This document shows, in pieces, positions 1-7,274 of a stretch of DNA of 64,000 nucleotides. Origin of the DNA: Thiothrix winogradskyi (GTDB lineage Bacteria > Pseudomonadota > Gammaproteobacteria > Thiotrichales > Thiotrichaceae). Location: the NCBI RefSeq assembly GCF_021650935.1, contig NZ_CP091244.1, positions 2,480,001 through 2,544,000 of the forward strand. The letters run 5' to 3'. Numbering within the stretch: the first letter of the stretch is position 1; each line of letters starts with the position of its first letter. Both the position numbers and the translations under genes were made by a program. Below the pieces are notes generated by a model that was not told the DNA's origin, made no database searches, and saw only the letters and a program-made list of their open reading frames with translations.

Positions 1-439
1 TTTTGGCAAATTTATTACGCCAGTCGCTTTCTTGCGCATAAACCATGTGCCAAAGTTCGTCGGGGGTTGGGTAACAATCGACGTAGCCTTCCTGTCCGGT
101 TTTCATGTTGATACGGTAGATTTCTTTGCCGTTGGTGGCGTAGGCAAAGGGTGTATTCAACATTGCGGCGTAATCTTTGGCTTGTTGCACGCCTTCGGTG
201 GGGTCACGGCGTACCCGTTTGGCTTCGATGACTGCCAGCTTTTTACCTTTGTAAACGAGAACGTAATCTGCTTTGCGCGGTGTGCCGTGTTGACCACCAC
301 CAATCAATGGCCCCGGCGTTATGACATATTCATCGTCTATATCCGACGTTGGGATTTCTTCCCATTGCGCGGCATACAATTTTTTATCTATCAGCTTGCG
401 GCGCGTTTTGGCTTCGTTGTGGTCGAGTTCTGGAGTCAT
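1..439 (-). CDS. hsdR: Type I restriction enzyme R subunit, N-terminal part (truncated by window edge)
   Basis: The leftward frame is open from an ATG at 439 to the window edge (146 codons). An in-frame TAA lies two codons upstream of the ATG, so this is the true start. The protein begins MTPELDHNEAKTRRKLIDKK. At about residues 58-76 it reads KADYVLVYKGKKLAVIEAKR, the D...ExK core of the PD-(D/E)xK nuclease domain found at the N terminus of HsdR. The ATP-dependent translocase domains must lie outside the window. In the family HsdR cuts DNA and drives translocation in complex with HsdM and HsdS, whose genes lie just upstream on the same strand. The ribosome site is weak. Confidence 0.85.
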   Translation of the reverse strand, partial: MTPELDHNEAKTRRKLIDKKLYAAQWEEIPTSDIDDEYVITPGPLIGGGQHGTPRKADYVLVYKGKKLAVIEAKRVRRDPTEGVQQAKDYAAMLNTPFAYATNGKEIYRINMKTGQEGYVDCYPTPDELWHMVYAQESDWRNKFAK

Positions 440-599
440 GGATTAGCCCTGTGTTTGCGCCAATATCGCGCAAGATGGTTTGAATAGTAGCACTATCAAC
501 CTTTTTTATCCTAGAAGTGAAGAGATGATTTTATTGAGAATACTGAGTTCGTATGCCAGACTTGATCTTGTTTCCATACGAAAACCGAGGATTGAAAAC

Positions 600-851
600 A
601 TGGATAGCCGTAAAAGTTTGAAAGGTATCTGGAAAGATAAAGGCTTTGAGCGTGTTGATAATCTTGAAACGGCAGTACAGGAATCCCGTAATGAGCTATA
701 TGGCTCAATGCTAAAATTGACCGAAGAACAACAAGCTACCAAAAAAAGCAGTCTATTAGCGTTTGCGGGGGTAGGACATGGCGGCTGGGGGGAAACTCCA
801 GATGTAATCAGCGAGTCTATTCATAACTTACGCAATTCATGGATACGGTGA
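600..851 (+). CDS. Small hypothetical protein, possibly antitoxin-like
   Basis: This rightward ORF of 83 codons lies between leftward hsdS and hsdR, opposite to both. It reads MDSRKSLKGIWKDKGFERVD..., is charged, and ends with ESIHNLRNSWIR. The frame is open further upstream to a TTG at 480, which would give 123 aa, but the upstream part looks less protein-like and no start has a clear ribosome site. The KLKGIWKxKGFE-like opening and the C-terminal helix recall small antitoxins that accompany PIN toxins; this is an impression, not a family match. No toxin gene follows. It may be a real accessory gene or a relic. Confidence 0.4.
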   Translation: MDSRKSLKGIWKDKGFERVDNLETAVQESRNELYGSMLKLTEEQQATKKSSLLAFAGVGHGGWGETPDVISESIHNLRNSWIR

Positions 852-862
852 GTATTTCACCG

Positions 863-960
863 AAGACCCTCACCCCAACCCCTCTCCCAGAGGTAGAGGG
901 GCTAAGAAAAACAAGCTCTTACTCCCCCTCTACCTCTGGGAGAGGGGGGTGAGGGTTCTT
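863..960. repeat. Palindromic repeat, family A, between hsdS and the small ORF
   Basis: Two arms face each other: AAGACCCTCACCCCAACCCC... at the left and its near-complement ending GGGGTGAGGGTTCTT at the right, each about 43-50 nt, with a short AAAAACAAG-like centre. Each arm also holds a small internal hairpin (CTCTCCCAGAGGTAGAGGGG). The right end touches the hsdS stop codon (960-962), so it may end hsdS transcription. Related copies occur at 2429-2473 (half) and 7167-7274. Confidence 0.85.
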
Positions 961-2090
961 CAATTAGCAGTCAACTCACCCGTAAACGCCTTCTGCAATA
1001 ACGCCTGCTTCAACTCTGCCAACGCCGCCAACTTCCGCCGATAAATATCCTCAAGCTCTTCTTTTTGTGCCCAAAATAAGTCCAGTTTTTCAACTGCTGA
1101 AACTTGTTCTGATTCGCTCATCATCGGTACTTCAATATTGCGTAGCACATTCAAAGATACTGTTTTTTGCGCTGTACCTGTTGCGCCGCTTGATGCTTGT
1201 TCATAAACAGAGGGTGATAATAACGCATAGTATAACCAAGAACTGTTTATGTTTTTCTTTGGGCGTAGCAAGCCGATATGTCGTTGAAAACAAAACTCTA
1301 CGCCATGTGGAACTTTAATCGGAATTCCATAAGAGCCTGTCACCGTGTAGAGAACATCACCGAAAAATGGCTTTCTAGTGTCTTTAAGAGCATCGAAATA
1401 GCTTTGTGGGACTTTAAACGTATCCGAAAAATCAATCAATCTTGTGTTTTTATTGACGTTTGAAATGGTAATAAATGGAATGCCTTCTTGTGCCTTGGGT
1501 GGTGGTGAATGATCACCATCAGAGATAACCGTTGTTATTTCAGATAGCTTCACTCGTTCATCACTTGATGCGAAAACTTTATTCAAATAGCTATCGAACA
1601 ACTCGCGGGTATTGGCAAGGTTTTTTTCAGCATTGGCAACCGCTTGGCTGATGTTGGCAAAGGCTTCATCGAGAATGGCGACAATGCGGGTTTGTTCGGG
1701 GAGAGGGGGAAGTGGAATGGAAATTTCCAGCAGTTCACTTTTCACCAAACTGGGTATTGTTGTTCCGCGATTCAGTGCAGCAAAATCATAGCTCAAGCAG
1801 TAATAGTATAAAAACTTGTTATTCAATCCTGCTTTTGGTGAAAGCCCGAAAGCAGTATCAACATTCCAGAATTTTGTTTCTACATAAATAGGGGTGCTGA
1901 TATTGCCTTTTCGCCCAATAATCGTTGTGCCAGCTTCACAAATATAATCGGTAGCGTATCCCATAACATTGCCAGCACTCCCCAAAACAGGGTAAGTACC
2001 GCTTTCAGACTCAACCGCTTTTTGATTTCTTCCGTTGCGAATATCAAGCACGTCGCTAAATTTTTTAGTTTGCCATCCTGCTTTAAGCAT
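960..2090 (-). CDS. hsdS: Type I restriction-modification specificity subunit S
   Basis: The protein has 376 aa and the two-fold layout of HsdS: a first target-recognition domain (about 1-130), a conserved helical spacer opening PLPPLPEQTRIVAILDEAF (about 127-170), a second recognition domain (about 175-325) and a distal helical spacer ending ALAELKQALLQKAFTGEL. It sets the DNA sequence that the HsdM/HsdR complex methylates or cuts. The start ATG at 2090 is preceded by GGGAGAAACGGCG, an acceptable ribosome site. It lies 387 bp downstream of hsdM, an unusually large gap filled with palindromic repeats. The recognition sequence cannot be read from the protein. Confidence 0.93.
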   Translation of the reverse strand: MLKAGWQTKKFSDVLDIRNGRNQKAVESESGTYPVLGSAGNVMGYATDYICEAGTTIIGRKGNISTPIYVETKFWNVDTAFGLSPKAGLNNKFLYYYCLSYDFAALNRGTTIPSLVKSELLEISIPLPPLPEQTRIVAILDEAFANISQAVANAEKNLANTRELFDSYLNKVFASSDERVKLSEITTVISDGDHSPPPKAQEGIPFITISNVNKNTRLIDFSDTFKVPQSYFDALKDTRKPFFGDVLYTVTGSYGIPIKVPHGVEFCFQRHIGLLRPKKNINSSWLYYALLSPSVYEQASSGATGTAQKTVSLNVLRNIEVPMMSESEQVSAVEKLDLFWAQKEELEDIYRRKLAALAELKQALLQKAFTGELTAN

Positions 2091-2190
2091 CGCCGTTTCT
2101 CCCGTTTAGCATCATCCGTTGGCGGGCGCGGGCGGAAGAAGCGTATCGACATAAGTTTGAGGGAATATTCACCGCCTCACTCCGAACGCT

Positions 2191-2293
2191 CCCCCATCCC
2201 CAACCCCTTCCCCCGCAAGGGGTGAAGGGGCTAAGAGAGCATATTCTTCTTGTTCCCTTCACCCCTTGCGGGGGAAGGGTTAGGGATGGGGGG
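2191..2293. repeat. Palindromic repeat, family C
   Basis: The left arm starts CCCCCATCCCCAACCCCTTC, contains CCCGCAAGGGGTGAAGGGGC, and is mirrored by a right arm ending GGGGGAAGGGTTAGGGATGG. The centre is about 20 nt of AT-richer sequence. It lies in the hsdM-hsdS spacer next to halves of families A and B, so at least three repeat families meet here. Confidence 0.8.
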
Positions 2294-2373
2294 AACGGCG
2301 AAGCCGTAACGAGGGGGTTCTTATCACTCAATTCTCTCCACAGTGTGGCGAGTTTTTCACTGGCGCTGGCGGA

Positions 2374-2415
2374 AGAAACCCCTCCTAACCTCCCCTTATC
2401 AGGGGAGGAACAAGA
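2374..2415. repeat. Half of palindromic repeat family B
   Basis: AGAAACCCCTCCTAACCTCC followed by CCTTATCAGGGGAGG and ACAAGA. This is one arm of the complete family B element found inside the coding sequence at 21433-21536; the opposite arm is absent here. Confidence 0.75.
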
Positions 2416-2428
2416 GGCGGCACATTGT

Positions 2429-2473
2429 CTTAGCCCCTCTACCTCTGGGAGAGGGGTTGGGGTGAGGGTCTTT
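2429..2473. repeat. Half of palindromic repeat family A
   Basis: CTTAGCCCCTCTACCTCTGG continuing to GAGAGGGGTTGGGGTGAGGG and TCTTT matches the right arm of the element at 863-960. It ends a few bases before the hsdM stop codon (2478-2480). Confidence 0.75.
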
Positions 2474-2477
2474 CTCA

Positions 2478-3944
2478 TCACAACAACCCCCGAATCACAT
2501 CCAAAATCGCCTGACTCTCCGCATCCAACCCCGCAATCTCGTCAAGAATAGCCTGCGGATCACGCAGCGCCGCCGCTTCCTGCTTATTGGGATTTTTCAC
2601 GGAAAGGTCGAAGCTGTCTTTGTCGACATCGGCAATCTTCACCGACCACGATTTATCCGAGTCAGCAAACGTGCTTTGCAGCGCGATAAACTCTTTCAGA
2701 TCGTTGTCGTTGAGCGGGTTGGTTTTGCCCATATTACGACCGGGATCAAGCTGGTAATACCAAACCTGTTGCGTCGGCTCACCTTTGGTGAAAAACAGCA
2801 CCACCGTTTTCACACCCGCGCCAATGAACGTCCCGCTAGGGCAATCCAACACCGTATGCAAATTGCAATTTTCCAGCAATTCCTGCCGCAAGGCTTTGGA
2901 GGCGTTATCCGAATTCGACAGGAAGGTGTTCTTAATCACCACCGCCGCCCGACCCTTCGCCTTGAGGTATTTGATGAAATGTTGCAGGAACAAAAACGCG
3001 GTTTCGCCGGTTTTGATCGGGAAATTCTGCTGGATTTCCGGGCGTTCCTTACCCCCAAACGGCGGATTGGCAAGGATGACGTGATAGCGGTCTTTTTCCT
3101 GCACATCCGCCAGATTTTCCGCCAGCGTATTGGTGTGGATAATGTTCGGCGCATCCACCCCGTGCAAAATCAGGTTCATAATCGCAATCACATACGCAAG
3201 ACTTTTCTTTTCCTTGCCGTACAGCGTTTTGGTTTCCAATTGCTGCAATTGGGCGGTACTCAGCTTGGCACTGTTGCCCGCCGCGTCATAGCGCAAATAG
3301 TTGAACGCCTCGCACAAAAACCCCGCCGAACCACACGCCCCGTCATAAATGCGTTCGCCAATGCGCGGCTGCACCACCTGAATCATCGCCCGAATCAACG
3401 GACGCGGCGTGTAATATTCACCGCCATTGCGCCCCGCATTCCCCATGTTTTTGATCTTGGATTCATACAACGCCGAAAGCTCGTGCTTTTCCGCCTGTGA
3501 ACCAAACGTGAGTTGATCCACCAACTCCAGCGCATCGCGCAAGGAATAACCGCTGGCAAACTTGTTCTTGATCTCGCTGAAAATCTCGCCGATTTTGTAC
3601 TCAATCGTCTCCGGTGACGACGCGGATTCCTTGAAGCTCTGCAAATACGGAAACAGCTTGTTATCCACGAAGCGGATCAGGTCAGGCCCCGTTTTGGCAT
3701 TATCGCGGTCAGGTTTACCGTCTTTTTTGGGCGCTGCCCACGTCGACCAGCGATATTCGGCATCAATAATGTATTCGTAAGGAATGTCGCCGAGTTCGGC
3801 TTCCTGCTCGTATTCCTGTTCCAAATCATCGAGGTATTTTAAAAACAGAATCCACGACGATTGCTCGGTGTAATCGAGTTCCGAGGAGCAACCCGCCTCT
3901 TTCCACAATACGTCATCGAGATTTTTGAAGGTTTGTTCAAACAT
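2478..3944 (-). CDS. hsdM: Type I restriction-modification DNA methyltransferase subunit M
   Basis: The 488 aa protein is an N6-adenine methyltransferase. An N-terminal HsdM helical domain (about 1-135) precedes the SAM-binding motif YDGACGSAGFLCEAF (about 200-215) and the catalytic motif IV NPPFGG (about 294-299). In the family HsdM modifies the site recognised by HsdS and is needed for HsdR cutting. The ATG at 3944 opens MFEQTFKNLDDVLWKEAGC, the usual N terminus. It is the first gene of the leftward hsdM-hsdS-hsdR set; its promoter should lie in the 3945-4230 region. All motifs are intact. Confidence 0.95.
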   Translation of the reverse strand: MFEQTFKNLDDVLWKEAGCSSELDYTEQSSWILFLKYLDDLEQEYEQEAELGDIPYEYIIDAEYRWSTWAAPKKDGKPDRDNAKTGPDLIRFVDNKLFPYLQSFKESASSPETIEYKIGEIFSEIKNKFASGYSLRDALELVDQLTFGSQAEKHELSALYESKIKNMGNAGRNGGEYYTPRPLIRAMIQVVQPRIGERIYDGACGSAGFLCEAFNYLRYDAAGNSAKLSTAQLQQLETKTLYGKEKKSLAYVIAIMNLILHGVDAPNIIHTNTLAENLADVQEKDRYHVILANPPFGGKERPEIQQNFPIKTGETAFLFLQHFIKYLKAKGRAAVVIKNTFLSNSDNASKALRQELLENCNLHTVLDCPSGTFIGAGVKTVVLFFTKGEPTQQVWYYQLDPGRNMGKTNPLNDNDLKEFIALQSTFADSDKSWSVKIADVDKDSFDLSVKNPNKQEAAALRDPQAILDEIAGLDAESQAILDVIRGLL

Positions 3945-4238
3945 GCGTGGGGCTTTGTCAGCAGTAGGGGCGGCTATTTTCGCAGTAACGCAGGGGAATA
4001 GCCATTGGCACAGAGTAAAAGTAATTATTAATAAAAATTATCATAAATTTATTCCAGTTTAATTATTTTATGGCGATGGGGTTTTTGATAATTATCATCC
4101 TTATAAGTGGATAAATCCTTTATAAATAAAGTCATAAATCCAGTGAAATAAAATTTCCCTCTGGGGGCGTTTTAGGAATGATTGGTTTTATTAATCTAAA
4201 TTCAAAATTTGTCTATTATTCGTGATGGGAGGTTTTTT

Positions 4239-5231
4239 ATGGCCTTGTCATACGTATCAATGCAGCCTAAACGTTTTGCAGCGCTGCCTTCAGTCGTTCT
4301 GATGTGTTCCCTTTTCCTATTGAGTGCGTGCGGTGGCGGTGGCGGGGGTACGGTGAGTCCCGAACCAGTAACACCTGTTGCTGGAGGGGGCGATGTTGTT
4401 CCCGTATCGGTAAAAACAGCCGTGTTAGCCAAGTCAACTGGCAAGCTTAATGACACGGGTATTACCTTGTGTGCCGATTTTGCCGCTGACGGCAGTAAGC
4501 GCCACAATCTTGATTTGTCCTGCACTTTGCTTACCGATAGTGACGGCGACCCCATACCGCCCGCCAATTCTCTTGCCCGTATCGACTGTCAGGGCAAGTC
4601 GACTGGTCAGGATGGGCATGTCGGGCGTGATGTCACGGCCAATGACGTTAGTGATGGTCATGCTGGTTTCAGTTTTACCAAAGTTGCCGCCGATGGAACG
4701 GCGTTATCTGCCAGTGCCAGCGCATGGCCTTGCGTCAAGGATAATGTCACTGGCCTGATTTGGGAGGTTAAGACAGATGACGGCGGCTTGCATGACAAGG
4801 ACTGGACTTATTCATGGTACAGCACTGATTCTACCCAGAATGGCGGTAGCCCCGGTACACCAACGGCTGGTGTCTGTGGTGCAACCAGTGGCTGCGATAC
4901 CGAAGCATACGTAAAAGCAGTGAATGCAGCAGGCTGGTGCGGCGCTAGTGATTGGCGGATGCCAAGCCAGAATGAGTTGCTGTCGCTTATTGATTTGTCG
5001 CGTATCGACCCGGCGATTGATACGGCGTATTTCCCGAATACGCTTGCATCTTGGTACTGGTCAGGAACATCGGCTACCGAGTTCGATCTGGCAGGAGGTG
5101 GGGCTACAGGCTCCGGCGGGCTGAGTATTGTAGCGACTCATGCATGGTATATCGGCTTCGACTACGGTTATGACGATATAGATAGCCGCAACATTGACAA
5201 GCATGTGCGTCTGGTTCGTTCCGGTAAATGA
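4239..5231 (+). CDS. Lipoprotein with DUF1566 (Lcl C-terminal) domain
   Basis: The 330 aa product starts at ATG 4239, behind GGGAGG at 4228-4233; an earlier in-frame start at 4209 has no ribosome site. A signal peptide ends in the lipobox LLSAC, followed by a run of glycines and a Pro/Val-rich linker, so a membrane-anchored lipoprotein is expected. The C-terminal half (about 165-330) carries DUF1566/Lcl features: VTGLIWEVK, WCGASDWRMPSQNELLSLID, WYWSGTSA and VRLVRSGK. The domain is common in secreted proteins of Legionella and other gammaproteobacteria, where it is linked to adhesion. A second gene of the same family follows after 22 bp. The 250 bp upstream is AT-rich and probably holds the promoter. 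Confidence 0.85.
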   Translation: MALSYVSMQPKRFAALPSVVLMCSLFLLSACGGGGGGTVSPEPVTPVAGGGDVVPVSVKTAVLAKSTGKLNDTGITLCADFAADGSKRHNLDLSCTLLTDSDGDPIPPANSLARIDCQGKSTGQDGHVGRDVTANDVSDGHAGFSFTKVAADGTALSASASAWPCVKDNVTGLIWEVKTDDGGLHDKDWTYSWYSTDSTQNGGSPGTPTAGVCGATSGCDTEAYVKAVNAAGWCGASDWRMPSQNELLSLIDLSRIDPAIDTAYFPNTLASWYWSGTSATEFDLAGGGATGSGGLSIVATHAWYIGFDYGYDDIDSRNIDKHVRLVRSGK

Positions 5232-5253
5232 GCTGTTGAAGGGAGATAGGATT

Positions 5254-5859
5254 ATGAATAGGCAATATTTAAGCAAATTTCTCGTGGCTGGGTTGCTGAT
5301 GTGTGGTGTGGCTGATGCCCAGATGTGCTCTAACTTTAATATAATGGAAACAACTCCCACCAGTGATTTTACTTTCCATATTGACGGCACTGTGACCCAT
5401 AACACCACGGGTCTGGTGTGGAAACGTTGTTTGGAAGGGGAGGTCTTTTCAGATAATGCTACACCGGATAATTTTTTGGATGATAAATGTACAGGTGCAG
5501 CGGCAACCATGAATTGGCAGGCAGCTATGGATCAGGCGAAACTTGCCAATGACAGCAATTTTGGTGGGCATTGTGACTGGCGAGTTCCTAATCTGAAAGA
5601 GCTGAAAAGTACCGTCGAGTACTGCAAAGGGCTTCGCAACAGTTCGAGATTTGTCGCCGCCAATACGGTTGTTTTTCCAAGTCTTGTCGGGTTTCCCGTT
5701 GTCTGGAGCAGCAGCCCTGCAATTTCAGATAATGTGATTGTTACGTCTGATGTACCAGCCAATTCTGCTGCTTGGGCAGTTTACTTTAACTTGGGTGATG
5801 CTGGTCGTTTCTTCCGCAAAGCGAATCTTGCAACGCGGTTAGTCCGTTCCAGTGAGTAA
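5254..5859 (+). CDS. Secreted DUF1566 (Lcl C-terminal) domain protein
   Basis: The 201 aa protein starts at ATG 5254 after GGGAGATAGG. The N terminus MNRQYLSKFLVAGLLMCGVADA is a signal peptide. The mature part is one DUF1566 domain: TGLVWKRC, GHCDWRVPNLKELKSTVEYC, FPVVWSSSPA and TRLVRSSE. Seven or so cysteines suggest disulfides in the periplasm or outside the cell. It lies 22 bp behind the related lipoprotein gene and is probably cotranscribed. The shared motifs suggest tandem duplication followed by strong divergence. Confidence 0.82.
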   Translation: MNRQYLSKFLVAGLLMCGVADAQMCSNFNIMETTPTSDFTFHIDGTVTHNTTGLVWKRCLEGEVFSDNATPDNFLDDKCTGAAATMNWQAAMDQAKLANDSNFGGHCDWRVPNLKELKSTVEYCKGLRNSSRFVAANTVVFPSLVGFPVVWSSSPAISDNVIVTSDVPANSAAWAVYFNLGDAGRFFRKANLATRLVRSSE

Positions 5860-5866
5860 GTTCTTG

Positions 5867-5891
5867 AGCCTCCCCTGATAAAGGGGAGGCT
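5867..5891. terminator. Hairpin between convergent genes, repeat-family B derivative
   Basis: AGCCTCCCCT gata AAGGGGAGGCT forms a 10-bp stem followed rightward by GGGAGGATTTTTC. It lies 7 bp after the DUF1566 stop and about 20 bp before the convergent aminotransferase stop, so it probably serves as terminator, at least for the rightward pair. The CTCCCCTGATAAAGGGGAG core matches repeat family B. Confidence 0.65.
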
Positions 5892-5910
5892 GGGAGGATT
5901 TTTCAAACGT

Positions 5911-7092
5911 TTACTGCGCGAATGCCTGCTTCGCCGCACGAACCGCGACACCGCTATTAATCTGCGCATTCATCCCCGACAGCACCGCATCCAACGCGCC
6001 CAAGCAGTTCAGCACGTTTTTCTCATTGCTGGCAAAGCCCATCAAGCCAATGCGCCAGATTTTGCCTGCCAATGCGCCCAAGCCTGCGCCGATTTCCAGA
6101 CTATAATCGTTGAGCAACGCGCTACGCACCGCCGCTTCATCCACGCCTTCAGGCAGCGTGACCGAGTTCAGTTGTGGCAAGCGGTAAGCTTCATCCACCA
6201 CGAAACGCAAGCCCATTGCTTCGATACCCGCTTTCAATGCTTGATGGTTACGTGCATGACGCGCCCATGAATTTTCCAAGCCTTCCTCTTGCAACATCAC
6301 CAGCGATTCGTGCAGCGCGTACAGCGTGTTGACCGCAGCGGTGTGGTGGTAAGCACGTTTGCCTGCGCCGCCCCAGTAAGCCATGACCAAGTTCATATCC
6401 ATGAACCAGCTTTGCACGGGGGTTTTGCGGTTTTTGATGCGTTCAATGGCACGTTCACCGAAGCTGACAGGGGAAATGCCGGGGACGCATGACAAGCATT
6501 TTTGCGTACCGGAATAAATCGCGTCGATTTCCCACTCGTCCACTTTCAGCGGTGTACCTGCCAATGAAGTCACCGCATCCACGATGGTCAAGCAACCGTA
6601 ATCGTGCGCCAGCTTCACCAGCGTTTGTGCGTCGGATTGCGCACCCGTGGAAGTTTCGGCGTGAACAAACGCCACCACTTTCGCATCAGGATTCGCCTTG
6701 AGTGCAGCTTCGACTTTGTTTGGGTCAACTGGCTTGCCCCAGTCATCCATCACCATGATCGCGGTTGCGCCGCAACGCTCGACGTTTTCCTTCATGCGTC
6801 CGCCGAATACACCGTTTTGGCAAACGATTACTTTGTCACCCGGCTCGACCAGATTCACAAAGCAAGTTTCCATGCCCGCAGAACCGGGGGCAGACACCGC
6901 CATTGTCAGCTCGTTTTTGGTTTGGAAAGCGTATTGCAACATCGCTTTCACTTCGTCCATCATGCCGACGAATACGGGGTCAAGATGCCCCAGCGTCGGG
7001 CGAGCCATTGCGCCCAATACACGCGGGCTAACGTCGGAAGGGCCAGGCCCCATGAGGGTGCGAACGGGTGGGTGGAAAGATTTTACAGTCAT
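5911..7092 (-). CDS. Class V aminotransferase, alanine/serine-glyoxylate type
   Basis: The 393 aa PLP enzyme belongs to fold type I class V. It opens with LMGPGPSDVSPRVLGAMARP, the typical N terminus of alanine-glyoxylate and serine-glyoxylate aminotransferases. The PLP lysine lies in SGTQKCLS (about residues 196-203), preceded by the PLP-binding aspartate in TIVDAVTSLAGTPL. In the family the enzyme moves an amino group from alanine or serine to glyoxylate, giving glycine. It follows the DUF1537 kinase gene, separated by a 108-bp palindromic repeat, so cotranscription is possible but not sure. Glycolate oxidase genes (41007-44797) could supply its glyoxylate. The donor amino acid cannot be told from sequence. 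Confidence 0.85.
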   Translation of the reverse strand: MTVKSFHPPVRTLMGPGPSDVSPRVLGAMARPTLGHLDPVFVGMMDEVKAMLQYAFQTKNELTMAVSAPGSAGMETCFVNLVEPGDKVIVCQNGVFGGRMKENVERCGATAIMVMDDWGKPVDPNKVEAALKANPDAKVVAFVHAETSTGAQSDAQTLVKLAHDYGCLTIVDAVTSLAGTPLKVDEWEIDAIYSGTQKCLSCVPGISPVSFGERAIERIKNRKTPVQSWFMDMNLVMAYWGGAGKRAYHHTAAVNTLYALHESLVMLQEEGLENSWARHARNHQALKAGIEAMGLRFVVDEAYRLPQLNSVTLPEGVDEAAVRSALLNDYSLEIGAGLGALAGKIWRIGLMGFASNEKNVLNCLGALDAVLSGMNAQINSGVAVRAAKQAFAQ

Positions 7093-7166
7093 GCGTCAAA
7101 GTTCTCTGTCGTTGGCTAAAACCGGAATCATACTATGGAATAATAACAGGGCAAATGTAAGGTAAT

Positions 7167-7274
7167 AAGAACCTCACCCCCCAACCCCCTCTCCTTAACA
7201 GGCGAGGGGGAGCAATAGTTGCATTGTTTATTAGCCCCTCTCCTGTCAAGGAGAGGGGTTGGGGTGAGGTTCTT
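7167..7274. repeat. Palindromic repeat, family A variant
   Basis: The left arm AAGAACCTCACCCCCCAACC is mirrored by the right arm ending GGGGTTGGGGTGAGGTTCTT; each arm is about 45 nt around an AT-rich centre. Internal hairpins read CTCTCCTTAACAGGCGAGGGGG and the mirror form. The right end abuts the kinase stop codon (7275-7277), the same position relative to a stop as the copy after hsdS. Confidence 0.85.

Larger units (their letters stand above)
2083..2481 (-). other. Open frame through the hsdM-hsdS spacer, made largely of repeat DNA
   Basis: A leftward frame of 132 codons starts at an ATG overlapping the hsdM stop (ATGA-type, 2478-2481) and ends inside the hsdS start. Much of it is translated palindromic repeat, for example LTPTPLPEVEG and SPDKGRLGGVSS, with short non-repeat stretches such as SEKLATLWRELSDKN. 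It could be translated by coupling to hsdM, or be open by chance because the repeats lack stops in this frame. I do not call it a gene. Everything else in the 2091-2477 spacer is the repeat DNA listed separately. Confidence 0.25.

Noticed and set aside
2676..3500. Long plus-strand open frame (274 codons) across hsdM
   Set aside because: It is antisense to hsdM, whose methyltransferase motifs are intact; composition is Arg/His-rich as expected for an antisense frame.
4239..5859. DUF1566 genes as targets of a diversity-generating retroelement
   Set aside because: No reverse transcriptase or template repeat is visible nearby.
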